64,000 bases of DNA from Mycolicibacterium porcinum (lineage in GTDB: Bacteria; Actinomycetota; Actinomycetes; Mycobacteriales; Mycobacteriaceae). Under the pieces are notes generated by a model. It saw nothing but the letters and a program-made list of their open reading frames with translations, searched no databases and was not told the DNA's origin. Shown here piece after piece: positions 29,489 through 38,222 of this stretch. The DNA lies in contig MVIG01000008.1 of the NCBI GenBank assembly GCA_002086835.1, positions 248,001 to 312,000 of the forward strand, written 5' to 3'. Numbering within the stretch: position 1 is the stretch's first letter; each line of letters begins with the position of its first letter. The position numbers and the translations under genes are program-made.

Positions 29489-30378
29489 GCGCATCGGTCC
29501 TGTTCGACGCCCCGGGTCCGCGGGCGCGGGTACGCAACAACATCCTCACGGTGCTCGCCGCGGTGGCCGCGGTGGCCTTGATCGGCTTCGTCGTCATCCG
29601 GTTGTGGGAAAAGGATCAGCTCCAGCCCGAGAAGTGGAAACCGTTTCTCACCTCGGATCTGTGGATCACCTACGTCCTTCCCGGTGTGCAGGGAACGCTG
29701 ACCGCGGCGGCGGTGTCGATCGTTCTGGCCCTGGCGCTGGGCATGGTGCTCGGGGTCGGCCGGCTGGCGCCCATCGCGCCCATTCGATGGATCTGCGCGG
29801 TCATCGTGGAGTTCTTCCGCGCGGTGCCGGTGCTGATCATGATGTTGTTCGCGTTCTTCCTCTACGGCATGTACGACGTGTTCCCGTCCAAGTACATCGC
29901 GCTGGCCGGTGTGGTGACCGGACTGACGCTGTACAACGGCGCGGTCATCGCCGAGATCGTTCGGGCCGGCGTCCATTCCCTCCCCCGCGGCCAGCAGGAG
30001 GCCGCGTGGTCACTCGGGATGACGTGGACGCAGACCATGCGCCTGATCCTGTTGCCGCAGGCGATCACCGCGATGCTGCCGGTGCTGGTGTCGCAACTGG
30101 TCGTGGTGCTCAAGGACACCGCTATCGGCTACCAGATCACGTTCGTGGAGATGGTCCGTCAGGGTACGAACATCGGGTCGGCATACGCCAACATCCTGCC
30201 CGCCCTGATCGTCATCGCGATCTTGATGATCAGCGTCAACATGGCGTTGTCGTCGTTGGCCACCAGGATCGAGCGGCGCCTGCGGCGTTCGAGCCGCGGA
30301 CCCGCGCCGCTGGAGGCCGAGGCCGTCGAGCAGGAAGGCGCCCCGGGCGCGCAGGTCCTGCACACGCAGCGGGACTGA
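29485..30378 (+). CDS. gluD: glutamate ABC transporter, permease 2
   Basis: A 297-residue permease with a longer N-terminus than gluC: one helix at about residues 22-43, then the five-helix core with FFRAVPVLIMMLFAFFLYG and the coupling loop EAAWSLGMTWTQTMRLILLPQA in two parts. A charged C-terminal tail of about 45 residues follows. The ATG at 29485 overlaps the stop of the mini-ORF that bridges from gluC. It ends 6 bp from a convergent kinase-like gene. Confidence 0.92.
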   Translation: MSASVLFDAPGPRARVRNNILTVLAAVAAVALIGFVVIRLWEKDQLQPEKWKPFLTSDLWITYVLPGVQGTLTAAAVSIVLALALGMVLGVGRLAPIAPIRWICAVIVEFFRAVPVLIMMLFAFFLYGMYDVFPSKYIALAGVVTGLTLYNGAVIAEIVRAGVHSLPRGQQEAAWSLGMTWTQTMRLILLPQAITAMLPVLVSQLVVVLKDTAIGYQITFVEMVRQGTNIGSAYANILPALIVIAILMISVNMALSSLATRIERRLRRSSRGPAPLEAEAVEQEGAPGAQVLHTQRD

Positions 30379-30384
30379 GCGGGC

Positions 30385-30924
30385 TCACACCAGCCGGTAC
30401 GCGCCCGACGCGATCGCCTGGCGCACCTGGGCCGCGGTGCCCGCGGCATCGAGAACCGTGTTGTCGATGACGTGGGCCTCCAACTCGTCGAGTTGACGGA
30501 ACGCGTTGTGCAGGCCGGTGATCGCCGTGGGGTCCTTGAGGTCGTCACCACTGCGGTCGCGTGCGCGCTGCAATGACGTGTCGAGCGCGGGCCGAAGCAC
30601 GATGTAGGACAAGGCAAACCCGGCCTCGGCGGCCATCTGCCGGAACGGTGACAAGAACCAGGGGCCGACGATTCCGTCGACGACCACATCGAATCCGCCC
30701 CGGGCGTAGACCGCCACCGCCGCCACGATCGCATCGACGACCACTTCGTTCTGCCGTTGCGCCTCAGGAAGATACGGCGCGATATAGCCGGCCCGGATGG
30801 CACGGTAGAACTGGTCGGTGGTCATGTGCACGGTCGGTTCGGCCGCCGTGCTCGCGATGATCTCGGCCACTGTCGTCTTGCCCGAGGCCGGTGGCCCGGA
30901 CAGGATGACCACATCTGCGGGCAT
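30385..30924 (-). CDS. P-loop kinase-like protein
   Basis: A 179-residue protein with Walker A GPPASGKTT at residues 10-18 and a small zeta-toxin or adenylylsulfate-kinase-like nucleotide kinase fold: TTDQFYRAI, then VVVDGIVGPWFL as a Walker B-like strand, and RPALDTSLQRARDR as a lid region. It resembles chloramphenicol phosphotransferase-like and other small-molecule kinases; the substrate is unknown. It starts 3 bp after the recX stop and so is probably the third gene of recA-recX. No such gene follows recX in M. tuberculosis as far as I recall. Confidence 0.75.
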   Translation of the reverse strand: MPADVVILSGPPASGKTTVAEIIASTAAEPTVHMTTDQFYRAIRAGYIAPYLPEAQRQNEVVVDAIVAAVAVYARGGFDVVVDGIVGPWFLSPFRQMAAEAGFALSYIVLRPALDTSLQRARDRSGDDLKDPTAITGLHNAFRQLDELEAHVIDNTVLDAAGTAAQVRQAIASGAYRLV

Positions 30925-30927
30925 CGC

Positions 30928-31491
30928 TCAGACCCGACGCCGTTCGCGTTCGCCGGCAAGCTCGACACTGACGACGTCGAAGGCCATCGACTGGTTGTAG
31001 CCGCGCCGGGCCAGCATGCCGACCAGCCGGCGAGTCACCTTCACGTCGCCGTCATCGTCGTCGAGACGTTCACGGCGCAGCTTGTCACGGACCAATTGCT
31101 CGGCCCGTTGCCGCTCGGCCGCCGGATCCAGGTCGGCCAGCGCGGCGTCGATGACCTCGTTGTCGACGCCTTTCTTCCGGAGCTCGACGGCCAAGGCGCG
31201 CTTGCCTTTTCCGGCATTGGCGTGACGGGACCGTACCCACTGCTCGGCGAAGTCCTCGTCATCGATCAGCCCGACCTCGGTGAGCCGGTTGAGCACCCTG
31301 GTACTGAGGTCCTCTTCGTAACCTCGTTTGGTGAGCTGCTCGGTCAATTCGGCACGGGTGCGGGCCCGCACGGTGAGCAGGCGCAGGCAGACATTCTTGG
31401 CCTGCTCCTCGCGTTTGCGAGGATCCTGCGCCTGCTGCCCCTCGGGCGTACCCGACGGCTCAGAAGTCAACCGGGGCGGGAAGGACGTCAT
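30928..31491 (-). CDS. recX: RecA regulator RecX
   Basis: A 187-residue helical protein that caps and limits RecA filaments. Three tandem three-helix modules are visible ([56 protein letters not shown]). The start at 31491 lies 32 bp inside the recA gene, so translation is coupled to recA, as in other mycobacteria. The first 30 residues are polar and variable. Confidence 0.93.
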   Translation of the reverse strand: MTSFPPRLTSEPSGTPEGQQAQDPRKREEQAKNVCLRLLTVRARTRAELTEQLTKRGYEEDLSTRVLNRLTEVGLIDDEDFAEQWVRSRHANAGKGKRALAVELRKKGVDNEVIDAALADLDPAAERQRAEQLVRDKLRRERLDDDDGDVKVTRRLVGMLARRGYNQSMAFDVVSVELAGERERRRV

Positions 31492-32515
31492 CAGCCTTCG
31501 CCTCGGCGGTCACGACAGCACCGATACCGAGCTTTTCCTTGATCTTCTTCTCGATCTCGTTGGCGACGTCGACGTTCTCCAGCAGGAACTTGCGGGCGTT
31601 CTCCTTGCCCTGGCCCAGCTGCTCACCTTCGTAGGTGAACCAGGACCCGGACTTGCGGATGAAGCCGTGCTCGACACCCATGTCGATGAGCGAGCCTTCG
31701 CGGCTGATGCCCTGGCCGTACAGGATGTCGAACTCAGCCTGCTTGAACGGCGGCGACACCTTGTTCTTGACGACCTTGACGCGGGTGCGGTTACCGACCG
31801 CGTCGGTGCCGTCCTTGAGCGTCTCGATACGACGCACGTCCAGGCGGACTGAGGCGTAGAACTTCAAAGCCTTACCACCCGTGGTGGTTTCGGGCGAGCC
31901 GAACATCACACCGATCTTCTCGCGGAGCTGGTTGATGAAGATCGCGGTGGTGCCCGAGTTGTTCAGCGCACCGGTCATCTTGCGCAGCGCCTGGCTCATC
32001 AGGCGGGCCTGCAGGCCGACGTGGCTGTCACCCATCTCGCCCTCGATCTCGGCGCGGGGCACCAGGGCTGCCACCGAGTCGATCACCAGGATGTCCAGCG
32101 CACCCGAGCGCACCAGCATGTCGGCGATCTCCAGCGCCTGCTCACCGGTGTCCGGCTGGCTCACCAACAGGGAATCGGTGTCCACACCGAGCTTCTTGGC
32201 GTACTCGGGATCCAGGGCGTGCTCGGCGTCGATGAATGCCGCGATGCCGCCGGCGGCCTGGGCGTTGGCCACCGCGTGCAGCGCCACAGTGGTCTTACCC
32301 GAGGATTCCGGGCCGTAGATCTCGACCACGCGGCCGCGCGGCAGGCCGCCGATGCCGAGGGCCACGTCCAGGGAGATCGAACCGGTGGGGATCACCGAGA
32401 TCGGCTGGCGCACCTCCTCGCCGAGGCGCATCACCGAGCCTTTACCGAAGTTCTTGTCGATCTGGGCCATCGCCAGTTCGAGCGCTTTTTCGCGATCAGG
32501 GGCTTGCTGCGCCAT
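31460..32515 (-). CDS. recA: recombinase RecA, without intein
   Basis: A 351-residue DNA strand-exchange protein and LexA coprotease. Walker [10 protein letters not shown] is at residues 68-76, followed by the full core with [16 protein letters not shown] and [14 protein letters not shown]. The sequence is continuous; the intein present in M. tuberculosis RecA is absent. GGAGAG precedes the ATG at 32515. The promoter region carries a PafBC-type element and one LexA box, giving dual DNA-damage control. recX and a kinase-like gene follow. Confidence 0.98.
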   Translation of the reverse strand: MAQQAPDREKALELAMAQIDKNFGKGSVMRLGEEVRQPISVIPTGSISLDVALGIGGLPRGRVVEIYGPESSGKTTVALHAVANAQAAGGIAAFIDAEHALDPEYAKKLGVDTDSLLVSQPDTGEQALEIADMLVRSGALDILVIDSVAALVPRAEIEGEMGDSHVGLQARLMSQALRKMTGALNNSGTTAIFINQLREKIGVMFGSPETTTGGKALKFYASVRLDVRRIETLKDGTDAVGNRTRVKVVKNKVSPPFKQAEFDILYGQGISREGSLIDMGVEHGFIRKSGSWFTYEGEQLGQGKENARKFLLENVDVANEIEKKIKEKLGIGAVVTAEAKADDVLPAPVDF

Positions 32516-32569
32516 GATGGTGCCTCTCCAAGTAGTCGTGTTGACCGGTGTTCCGATCGGTTGGCCGTG

Positions 32570-32592
32570 ACGCTAGGCCAGGCCACCGACAA
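32570..32592 (-). promoter_or_regulatory. PafBC-type (RecA-NDp) promoter of recA
   Basis: On the minus strand TTGTCGGTG (32592-32584) is followed after 8 bases by TAGCGT (32575-32570), an exact match to the LexA-independent DNA-damage promoter TTGTCRGTG-N8-TANNNT. It is the main recA promoter in M. smegmatis and M. tuberculosis. Confidence 0.88.
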
Positions 32593-32617
32593 ATCGGTCG
32601 AACACGGCCCACATTAG

Positions 32618-32633
32618 ACGAACATCTGTTCGA
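32618..32633. promoter_or_regulatory. LexA (SOS) box of recA
   Basis: ACGAACATCTGTTCGA matches TCGAAC-N4-GTTCGA with one mismatch. It lies about 25 bp upstream of the PafBC-type element and presumably controls a second, LexA-repressed recA promoter. Confidence 0.85.
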
Positions 32634-32663
32634 TTCAAGTGGACACGCCGGAGACGATCCGGG

Positions 32664-32867
32664 TCAGCGACGCCAGTTCGGGAAGTTGTCGAGATCGCGC
32701 AGTGTCAGGACGAAGCCGAATGCGCCGACCGCGACGGCCAGGAAGTATCCGATGGCAGCCTGCCAGCCGCTCAGCGTCGACGCGACCAGCCAGCACAGCA
32801 GCACCGCCGCGATCACCAGCAGAACACCGTAGAGGGGTGTTCGCATCGGATGGTCACCGAGACCCAT
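32664..32867 (-). CDS. small membrane protein
   Basis: A 67-residue protein with two hydrophobic helices (YGVLLVIAAVLLCWLVAS and AAIGYFLAVAVGAFGFVL) and a basic end (DNFPNWRR). GGAG lies very close to the ATG at 32867. It is in the same direction between the DUF3046 gene and recA, and its stop lies 30 bp from the recA LexA box. I do not recognise the family. It is supported by good coding composition and helix pattern only. Confidence 0.6.
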   Translation of the reverse strand: MGLGDHPMRTPLYGVLLVIAAVLLCWLVASTLSGWQAAIGYFLAVAVGAFGFVLTLRDLDNFPNWRR

Positions 32868-32945
32868 GACTCCGGTATACGCCGAAAATGGGCGCAGGGG
32901 AAGCAGGGGCAGCGGGGCACTCAGCGCGGAATCACCGCCGATCGT

Positions 32946-33140
32946 TCACCACTGGTCTCGGGGTACGTCGAAGTCCGCGCACAGCGCCCGCCACACATTG
33001 CGCGGCTCCTCGCCGTCCTCGATGGCCTGGGCGGCGGTGCGCCCGTCGAGGGCAGTCAGCACGTGATCGACCAGCAGCGAACGGCCCCGGATGGTGCCGA
33101 ACTGGCCGTCCACGAGCTCATTGAATTCCGTCAACCGCAC
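32946..33140 (-). CDS. DUF3046 domain protein
   Basis: A 64-residue protein (MRLTEFNELVDGQFG at the N-terminus, EEPRNVWRALCADFDVP near the C-terminus) of the actinobacterial DUF3046 family, matching Rv2738c next to recA. Function unknown. TAGGTT followed by six bases and the GTG at 33140 suggests a leaderless transcript, although the preceding glycosyltransferase gene ends only 9 bp upstream. Homologues are nearly always close to recA-recX. Confidence 0.88.
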   Translation of the reverse strand: MRLTEFNELVDGQFGTIRGRSLLVDHVLTALDGRTAAQAIEDGEEPRNVWRALCADFDVPRDQW

Positions 33141-33149
33141 GGGCTCAAC

Positions 33150-34349
33150 CTACCCAGTGCCGGCGAGCGCGTCATGGCACACCCGTACCGGATCCGCCAC
33201 CCCGGCCGCCGAGGAGCCCGCCCGCTGGGCGGCCGCGCGGTACGACGGTGAACCGAGCACACTGCCGACGGCCGCTGTCAGCGCCTCATCCGAAAGCGGC
33301 CGCACCAGCTGGCCACTGCCCTGGCGCACAACACGATTGGCGATCTCCCACTGATCACCCCCACCCGGCACCACCACCATCGGCACACCGGCCAGCAGCG
33401 CCTTGGACACCAGGCCGTGGCCACCGCCGCAGATCACCAGATCGGAGCGCGACAACAGTTCGTCCTGGCGGCCCAGTCCCACCGCCGCCCACGGAGGCAC
33501 CTCGACCTCGGCGCCACCCAATCGCGACACCACGACCCGGGCCCCTTCGGGCAGCGTGTCTCCCGGCCGGAGTGAATCGAGGACCAGTTCGGTCATCCCC
33601 TGCGTCCCGGTGGTCGCGGTGGACGGCGCCACCATCACCACCGGCCCCGATCCTGCAGGCAGGGTGAGCACCGCGTCGGTGGGTTCGAAGTGCAACGGGC
33701 CCACCACGACGGCCTCGGCCGGCCAGTCCGGGCGCGGCACCTCCAATGCGGGCAGCGTGGCGATCAACCGCCGCAGCGGACCCGGGTCGACCGGCGGGAG
33801 GCCGATATCGGCCCGTACAGCGGCCCGCTGGGCAAGGCCGGTCCGAATCGACCTCGCGGTCAGGGTGCGCATGACCGTGTCACGCAGGCGTCCGCGCAGG
33901 CCGACGCCGGGGGCCAGCCCGCTGCCGATCGGCGGCAACCCCTTCGACGGCAGGTACAGCGGGTGCGGGTTGAGCTCGACCCACGGCAGACCGATCAACT
34001 CGGCGGCCATCCCGCCGCAGGCGGTGATCACGTCGGAGACCACGAGATCCGGTTGCAGCTGCCGCAGTACCGGGACGTTGAGTCGCGCCATCCGGCCGGC
34101 TCTCCGGTGGATCTTGGCCCCGGCGTCGGCATCGTCATCGTCATCGGTGGCGTCGAGGCCGACGAGTTCGACCGCGTCGACACCGGCCGCCCGCGCGGTG
34201 TCGAGCCATTCGACTCCGGTCAGCAGCGTCGGGACATCGCCCGCGGCCAGGAACTTCAGGCACAACGCAAGGGCCGGGAAGGCATGTCCGGGATCGGGTC
34301 CGGCGACTACAGCTACGCGCACCGGCCTACCCTGCCATAGCTCTCCCAC
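33150..34349 (-). CDS. glycosyltransferase, GT1/MGT type
   Basis: A 399-residue GT-B fold enzyme similar to Rv2739c. The N-terminal acceptor half begins VRVAVVAGPDPGHAFPALAL; the C-terminal half has the UDP-sugar binding signature GGGHGLVSKALLAGVPMVVV continuing to GGGDQWEIANRV. Sugar donor and acceptor are unknown. The first nine residues are not conserved and the true start may be the GTG at 34322 (VRVAVV). It is divergent from ephG with only 14 bp between the start codons, so the two promoters must overlap the coding starts. Confidence 0.85.
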   Translation of the reverse strand: MGELWQGRPVRVAVVAGPDPGHAFPALALCLKFLAAGDVPTLLTGVEWLDTARAAGVDAVELVGLDATDDDDDADAGAKIHRRAGRMARLNVPVLRQLQPDLVVSDVITACGGMAAELIGLPWVELNPHPLYLPSKGLPPIGSGLAPGVGLRGRLRDTVMRTLTARSIRTGLAQRAAVRADIGLPPVDPGPLRRLIATLPALEVPRPDWPAEAVVVGPLHFEPTDAVLTLPAGSGPVVMVAPSTATTGTQGMTELVLDSLRPGDTLPEGARVVVSRLGGAEVEVPPWAAVGLGRQDELLSRSDLVICGGGHGLVSKALLAGVPMVVVPGGGDQWEIANRVVRQGSGQLVRPLSDEALTAAVGSVLGSPSYRAAAQRAGSSAAGVADPVRVCHDALAGTG

Positions 34350-34363
34350 ACTAGGCTGCGGGC

Positions 34364-34798
34364 ATGGCTGACCAATCCACCACCGCGGCTGCGTCCCAGA
34401 CCAGCACGGTCGAGACCTTCCTCAACGCACTGCAGGAGCAGGACTTCGACACAGCCGAGAGCACGTTGGCGCAGAACCTGGTGTACCAGAACGTCGGTTT
34501 ACCGACCGTGTACGGCCGCAACCGCGCGATGAAGCTGTTCCGGTCGATGCCGGGCTGGATGGGCTTCGAGGTGAAGATCCACCGGATCGCCGCCGACGGC
34601 GCGGCCGTGCTGACCGAACGCACCGACGCGCTGGTGTTCGGCCCGCTGCGCCTGCAGTTCTGGGTGTGCGGGGTTTTCGAGGTGCACGAGGGCCGAATCA
34701 CGCTGTGGCGCGACTACTTCGACATGTTCGACATGCTCAAGGCGACGGCGCGCGGCCTGGTCGGTGTGGTCGTGCCGTCGCTGCGGCCGTCGCTGTAG
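34364..34798 (+). CDS. ephG: limonene-1,2-epoxide hydrolase family protein (EphG-like)
   Basis: A 144-residue SnoaL/LEH-fold epoxide hydrolase, like Rv2740 (EphG), which opens cholesterol-derived and other epoxides. Visible features are VETFLNALQEQDFDTAESTLA at the N-terminus (read in part), the conserved arginine in GRNRAMKLF and the acid-rich end ITLWRDYFDMFDM, where Asp-Arg-Asp type catalysis is expected. TAGGCT six bases before the ATG implies a leaderless start. It converges with pspM, 6 bp away. Confidence 0.87.
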   Translation: MADQSTTAAASQTSTVETFLNALQEQDFDTAESTLAQNLVYQNVGLPTVYGRNRAMKLFRSMPGWMGFEVKIHRIAADGAAVLTERTDALVFGPLRLQFWVCGVFEVHEGRITLWRDYFDMFDMLKATARGLVGVVVPSLRPSL

Positions 34799-34804
34799 CC
34801 CGAC

Positions 34805-35623
34805 TCAGGCGCGGCGCAGCCGGCCGAGTTCGTCGAACGCCTGCGCCCAGCCGATCAGGCGGTCGGTCGCGCCGGTCAACTCGCTGCGGTACTGCTGCTG
34901 CGCCAGCGGAGATGCCGCGGCCTGGCCGCTGTTCACGGTCGACACCAGTTGCGCTGCGGCAGTGACCATCTCGTTGTACTGCCGCACGCCCTGCCCGAGC
35001 TGGGCGGTGAAGGCGTTGATGGTGGGCACCAGGTGCTGACGCGACTGCGGGGCGTTGCTGATCGCCCGCTCCATCGAGACCACCTCGGTCGCGGTGGCCG
35101 CCATCGTCCGCGCCGTCTGGTTGGCCACCGCACTCAGCTCACGCAGTTCGTCGGCCGGAAGCATCCGACCGCGCTCCAACACGCCGAGCAACGAGAACAT
35201 GCCCCGTTCGGAAGCCATCAGCGCCGACATGGGTTGGCGCGCCGCCGAACCCCACGGCGGCAACCGGCGGCCCGAGACGGGTCGCTGCGCCGGAAGAGGT
35301 TCCGCCCGCAGCCACCGGTAGCGCAGCCAGAACAGCGTGGCCGGGAAGGCCGCGCCGGCGGCGAGCGCACCGCTGATGATCAGGCCCCAGACCGGTGTGC
35401 TCCATGACGCCAGCAGCGCCGTCACGAGCACCCAGAACACGCTGGACAGGGTGAAGAACACCCCGAAGCGCATCGCCCACCGACGCTTGCGCAGCAGCTT
35501 CGCGCGCGGATCCGCGGCGGCACTGAGCTTTTCGGTCAGCGCACCGGACAGATCGGCCGCGGTGTCGATTGCCCGCTGCGCCAGCGATCTCCAGGCGTCC
35601 GGTCGGCCGGTCTTGGTAGCCAT
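34805..35623 (-). CDS. pspM: Psp system membrane protein PspM
   Basis: A 272-residue protein corresponding to Rv2743c, the membrane partner of PspA in mycobacteria. Two membrane helices lie at about residues 50-95 (FGVFFTLSSVFWVLVTALLA and WGLIISGALAAGAAFPATLFWL); the rest is a helical cytoplasmic domain (VANQTARTMAATATEVVSME). It follows pspA with 20 bp spacing. The extra pspN-like gene Rv2742c of M. tuberculosis is absent. It is thought to anchor PspA at the membrane during envelope stress. Confidence 0.87.
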   Translation of the reverse strand: MATKTGRPDAWRSLAQRAIDTAADLSGALTEKLSAAADPRAKLLRKRRWAMRFGVFFTLSSVFWVLVTALLASWSTPVWGLIISGALAAGAAFPATLFWLRYRWLRAEPLPAQRPVSGRRLPPWGSAARQPMSALMASERGMFSLLGVLERGRMLPADELRELSAVANQTARTMAATATEVVSMERAISNAPQSRQHLVPTINAFTAQLGQGVRQYNEMVTAAAQLVSTVNSGQAAASPLAQQQYRSELTGATDRLIGWAQAFDELGRLRRA

Positions 35624-35643
35624 GATCTACAACACTCGAATCG

Positions 35644-36459
35644 CTATTGGCCGAGGGGGTTTTCGGGGGTGGCAGAGGTTTGGTTGGCCGCCGGGGAGGC
35701 CGGCGTGGCCGGGGAGGCGTCGCCGCTGGGCAAGGCGTCGCCGCGCATCGAGGCACGGATCTGCTCGAGCCGGGAGTGGCCCGCCATCTGGACGCTGGCC
35801 TGCTGGACCTCCATCATGCGGCCCTGGACAGAGTTCTGGGCCAGCTCCGCCTGGCCGATCGCGTTGGCGTAGCGGCGCTCGATCTTGTCGCGCACCTCGT
35901 CGAGGCTCGGGGTGTTACCGGGCGCGGCGACCTCGCTCATCGACCGGAGCGAGGCGCTGACCTGCTCCTGCATCTTGGCCTGCTCCAGCTGCGACAGCAG
36001 CTTGGTGCGCTCGGCGATCTTCTGCTGCAGCATCATCGCGTTCTGCTCGACGGCCTTCTTGGCCTGCGCGGCGGCCTGCAGGGCCTGATCGTGCAAACCC
36101 TTGAGGTCCTCGACGCTCTGCTCGGCGGTGACGAGCTGGGCCGCGAACGCCTCGGCGGCGTTGTTGTACTCGGTGGCCTTGGCGGCGTCACCGGCAGCCG
36201 TGGCCTGATCAGCCAGCGTCAGCGCCTGACGGACGTTGACCTGCAGCTTCTCGATGTCGGCCAGCTGGCGGCTGAGCCGCATCTCCAGCTGCCGCTGGTT
36301 GCCGATCACCTGGGCGGCCTGCTGGGTGAGGGCCTGGTGCTGACGCTGCGCATCCTCGATGGCCTGCTGGATCTGCACCTTCGGATCGGCGTATTCGTCC
36401 ACCTTGGAGCTGAACAGCGCCATCAGGTACTTCCACGCCTTGACGAACGGATTGGCCAT
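35644..36459 (-). CDS. pspA: phage shock protein A (PspA/IM30)
   Basis: A 271-residue ESCRT-III-like protein that coats and stabilises damaged membrane; it is the 35-kDa antigen homologue Rv2744c. The N-terminus [22 protein letters not shown] forms the amphipathic helix and first coil; long coiled coils follow up to about residue 220, and the last 45 residues are a Pro/Ala/Thr-rich tail. ClgR, encoded next upstream, is its known activator. pspM follows. A palindrome in the clgR-pspA gap may be the activator site. Confidence 0.94.
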   Translation of the reverse strand: MANPFVKAWKYLMALFSSKVDEYADPKVQIQQAIEDAQRQHQALTQQAAQVIGNQRQLEMRLSRQLADIEKLQVNVRQALTLADQATAAGDAAKATEYNNAAEAFAAQLVTAEQSVEDLKGLHDQALQAAAQAKKAVEQNAMMLQQKIAERTKLLSQLEQAKMQEQVSASLRSMSEVAAPGNTPSLDEVRDKIERRYANAIGQAELAQNSVQGRMMEVQQASVQMAGHSRLEQIRASMRGDALPSGDASPATPASPAANQTSATPENPLGQ

Positions 36460-36615
36460 GGGTTCGTTCCGCCTTATCTATCGGGCTTGTCCGGCTCAGA
36501 GATCAAGCCAGTGCTCGGGTCCTACTGCTTTTCAGGTTGCCGCAATTCCTCTGATGCCAACTTATCGGTTCCGGACAGGCAGCCACAGCCCCGCACGCTG
36601 TTCGCGAGGGTGTTT

Positions 36616-36629
36616 TGCGAAAATTCGCA
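36616..36629. promoter_or_regulatory. palindrome upstream of pspA, candidate ClgR site
   Basis: TGCGAA-AA-TTCGCA is a perfect 6-2-6 inverted repeat in the 219-bp gap between clgR and pspA. Its CGAA/TTCG halves are reminiscent of reported ClgR operators, but I cannot align it confidently to a consensus. The rest of this gap shows no other feature. Confidence 0.35.
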
Positions 36630-36678
36630 TCGCGGGCACGAGCAGCGCAATCAGGCCGGTATCGCAGCCGTCAACAGG

Positions 36679-37011
36679 TCAGGCGACAGCCATCGACACG
36701 GCATGCGGAATGACCACCTTGGTGGCCGCATCGATGTGGGCGACGTTGGCGGTCAGATCGGCGCTGTCGGCGTGCTCACGTTCGGCCAGGTTCTCCCCCG
36801 CATCGGTGAGCACCCGCGACAGCGGAACGTCCAACGCGTCACAAATGGCGCTGAGCAGTTCGCTGGAGGCCTCCTTGCGGCCCCGCTCCACCTCGGAGAG
36901 GTATCCGAGGCTCACGCGGGCGGCGTCGGACACTTCGCGCAAGGTGCGCCCCTGCTCGGTACGGGCGTTACGCAGTACGTCGCCGATCACCTCGCGCAGC
37001 AATGTCGTCAT
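36679..37011 (-). CDS. clgR: transcriptional activator ClgR
   Basis: A 110-residue XRE-type regulator that activates clp protease and psp genes after envelope stress. The helix-turn-helix is [20 protein letters not shown] with [12 protein letters not shown] after it. The short protein ends in HAVSMAVA; a small hydrophobic end of this kind makes Streptomyces ClgR a ClpP substrate. The ATG at 37011 has AAGGAGAG five bases upstream. A SigE-type promoter lies about 45 bp upstream. The order clgR-pspA-pspM matches M. tuberculosis. Confidence 0.94.
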   Translation of the reverse strand: MTTLLREVIGDVLRNARTEQGRTLREVSDAARVSLGYLSEVERGRKEASSELLSAICDALDVPLSRVLTDAGENLAEREHADSADLTANVAHIDAATKVVIPHAVSMAVA

Positions 37012-37055
37012 CGCGCTCTCCTTCGCCTCGCCTGCCACAGGTTCGCTATCAGACC

Positions 37056-37081
37056 AACGCCGCCGGTCACCACAAGGTTCC
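37056..37081 (-). promoter_or_regulatory. SigE-type promoter of clgR
   Basis: On the minus strand GGAAC (37081-37077) and CGTT (37059-37056) are separated by 17 bases, the same element as in front of sigB. In M. tuberculosis clgR is a SigE target. Confidence 0.78.
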
Positions 37082-37108
37082 CGGGAGAAACGATTGAGCG
37101 GAATTCGG

Positions 37109-37597
37109 TTACTGGTTCTCGACCAGGAAACGCAACCGGGCGATCGCCTCGTCGACGGCGGCGCGGCGGATGTCCCAGCGTGAGCCGGACAACGCCAACT
37201 CGACCACTTCGGTGTCGACGGGGCCAGCAAGGCCGATGAACACGGTGCCCACCGGGTGTCCACCGTGCGGCTCCGGCCCGGCCACGCCGGTCAGGCCGAT
37301 GCCCCAGGTTGCCGCGCAACGCTGCCGGGCCCCGACTGCCAGCGCCCGCGCGGTGGGTGCCGCGACCGGGCCGACCGCGTCGAGCACCTGGGGGGCCACC
37401 CCGGCCAGCCAGATCTTGGTGTCCTCGTTGTAGGTGACCAGGCCGCCCTGCAGGACGGCGCTGGCCCCCGACACCCCGGCCAGCGTCGCGGCGAGCAACC
37501 CGCCGGTGAGCGACTCGGCGGTGGCCACACTCTGTGAGCGCACCGTCAGGTCGGCGACCAGGGCCCTGGCGTCGTCAGTGAGCAGCGGATCGTCCAC
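37109..37597 (-). CDS. CinA C-terminal domain protein (nicotinamide-nucleotide amidase)
   Basis: A 162-residue PncC-type enzyme that deamidates NMN, recycling pyridine nucleotides. The motif [25 protein letters not shown], seen across residues about 24-48, and [25 protein letters not shown] are the family signatures. There is no N-terminal CinA domain. The GTG at 37597, preceded by AGGGA, is preferred; a GTG at 37633 would add 12 residues. Either start overlaps the end of pgsA, so translation is probably coupled. M. tuberculosis has no copy at this place. Confidence 0.85.
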   Translation of the reverse strand: MDDPLLTDDARALVADLTVRSQSVATAESLTGGLLAATLAGVSGASAVLQGGLVTYNEDTKIWLAGVAPQVLDAVGPVAAPTARALAVGARQRCAATWGIGLTGVAGPEPHGGHPVGTVFIGLAGPVDTEVVELALSGSRWDIRRAAVDEAIARLRFLVENQ

Positions 37598-38180
37598 GGG
37601 AATCCCTGATCGCGGATATGACGTAGTCGGCACCGGTGAGCACGGTCAGCACCACGGCGGCCCACATGATCACCCAGGCGACGTTGAGCCAGATGTCGGG
37701 CCACGCGTACAGCGGCAGGATGAACAGCCCGATCGCCACGGCCTGCACCAGTGTCTTGAGCTTGCCGCCGCGGCTGGCCGGGATCACACCGTGGCGCAGC
37801 ACCGCGAACCGCAGCACCGTGATTCCGATCTCACGGACCAGCACGACAATGGTGATCCACCACGGCAGGTCGTGCAGCATCGACAGGCCGATCAGCGCCG
37901 CCCCGATCAGCGCCTTGTCGGCGATCGGATCGGCCAGGGTGCCGAACTCGGTGATCATGCCGTAGCTGCGGGCCAGCGCCCCGTCGAAGTGGTCGGTGAT
38001 CACCGCGACCGCGAACACCGTGAAAGCGGCGATCCGCCAGCCGGTTTCATGACCGTCGCCGGCGAACAGAAATACGAGGAATACCGGAACAAGCACCATC
38101 CGCACCCCGGTGAGCACGTTGGCGAGGTTGGCCACGCGCGCACGCGGGACCACCGGATCGGTAGAAGGTTGGCCCGGCAC
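37575..38180 (-). CDS. pgsA: CDP-alcohol phosphatidyltransferase (PgsA3-like)
   Basis: A 201-residue membrane enzyme of phospholipid synthesis, close to PgsA3 (Rv2746c) and annotated in most genomes as phosphatidylglycerophosphate synthase. The catalytic motif D-x2-DG-x2-AR-x8-G-x3-D-x3-D is complete (DHFDGALAR, then EFGTLADPIAD). About five or six helices are predicted. The GTG at 38180 is preceded by TATTCT and six bases, which suggests a leaderless transcript and excludes the much longer upstream frame that would overlap argA. Confidence 0.9.
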   Translation of the reverse strand: MPGQPSTDPVVPRARVANLANVLTGVRMVLVPVFLVFLFAGDGHETGWRIAAFTVFAVAVITDHFDGALARSYGMITEFGTLADPIADKALIGAALIGLSMLHDLPWWITIVVLVREIGITVLRFAVLRHGVIPASRGGKLKTLVQAVAIGLFILPLYAWPDIWLNVAWVIMWAAVVLTVLTGADYVISAIRDSRGRSAAH

Positions 38181-38186
38181 CGCAAC

Positions 38187-38215
38187 AGAATATCGGTTGC
38201 CGCAGCGGATACTCT
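38187..38215. promoter_or_regulatory. paired divergent leaderless promoters of pgsA and argA
   Basis: TATTCT (38192-38187, minus) lies six bases before the pgsA GTG and TACTCT (38210-38215, plus) seven bases before the argA GTG. The two start codons are only 42 bp apart, so each -35 region must overlap the opposite promoter. Confidence 0.55.
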
Positions 38216-38222
38216 TGCGCCT

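Noticed and set aside
31460..32515. Search for an intein in recA
   Set aside because: The frame is continuous with normal RecA sequence from end to end; no insertion present.
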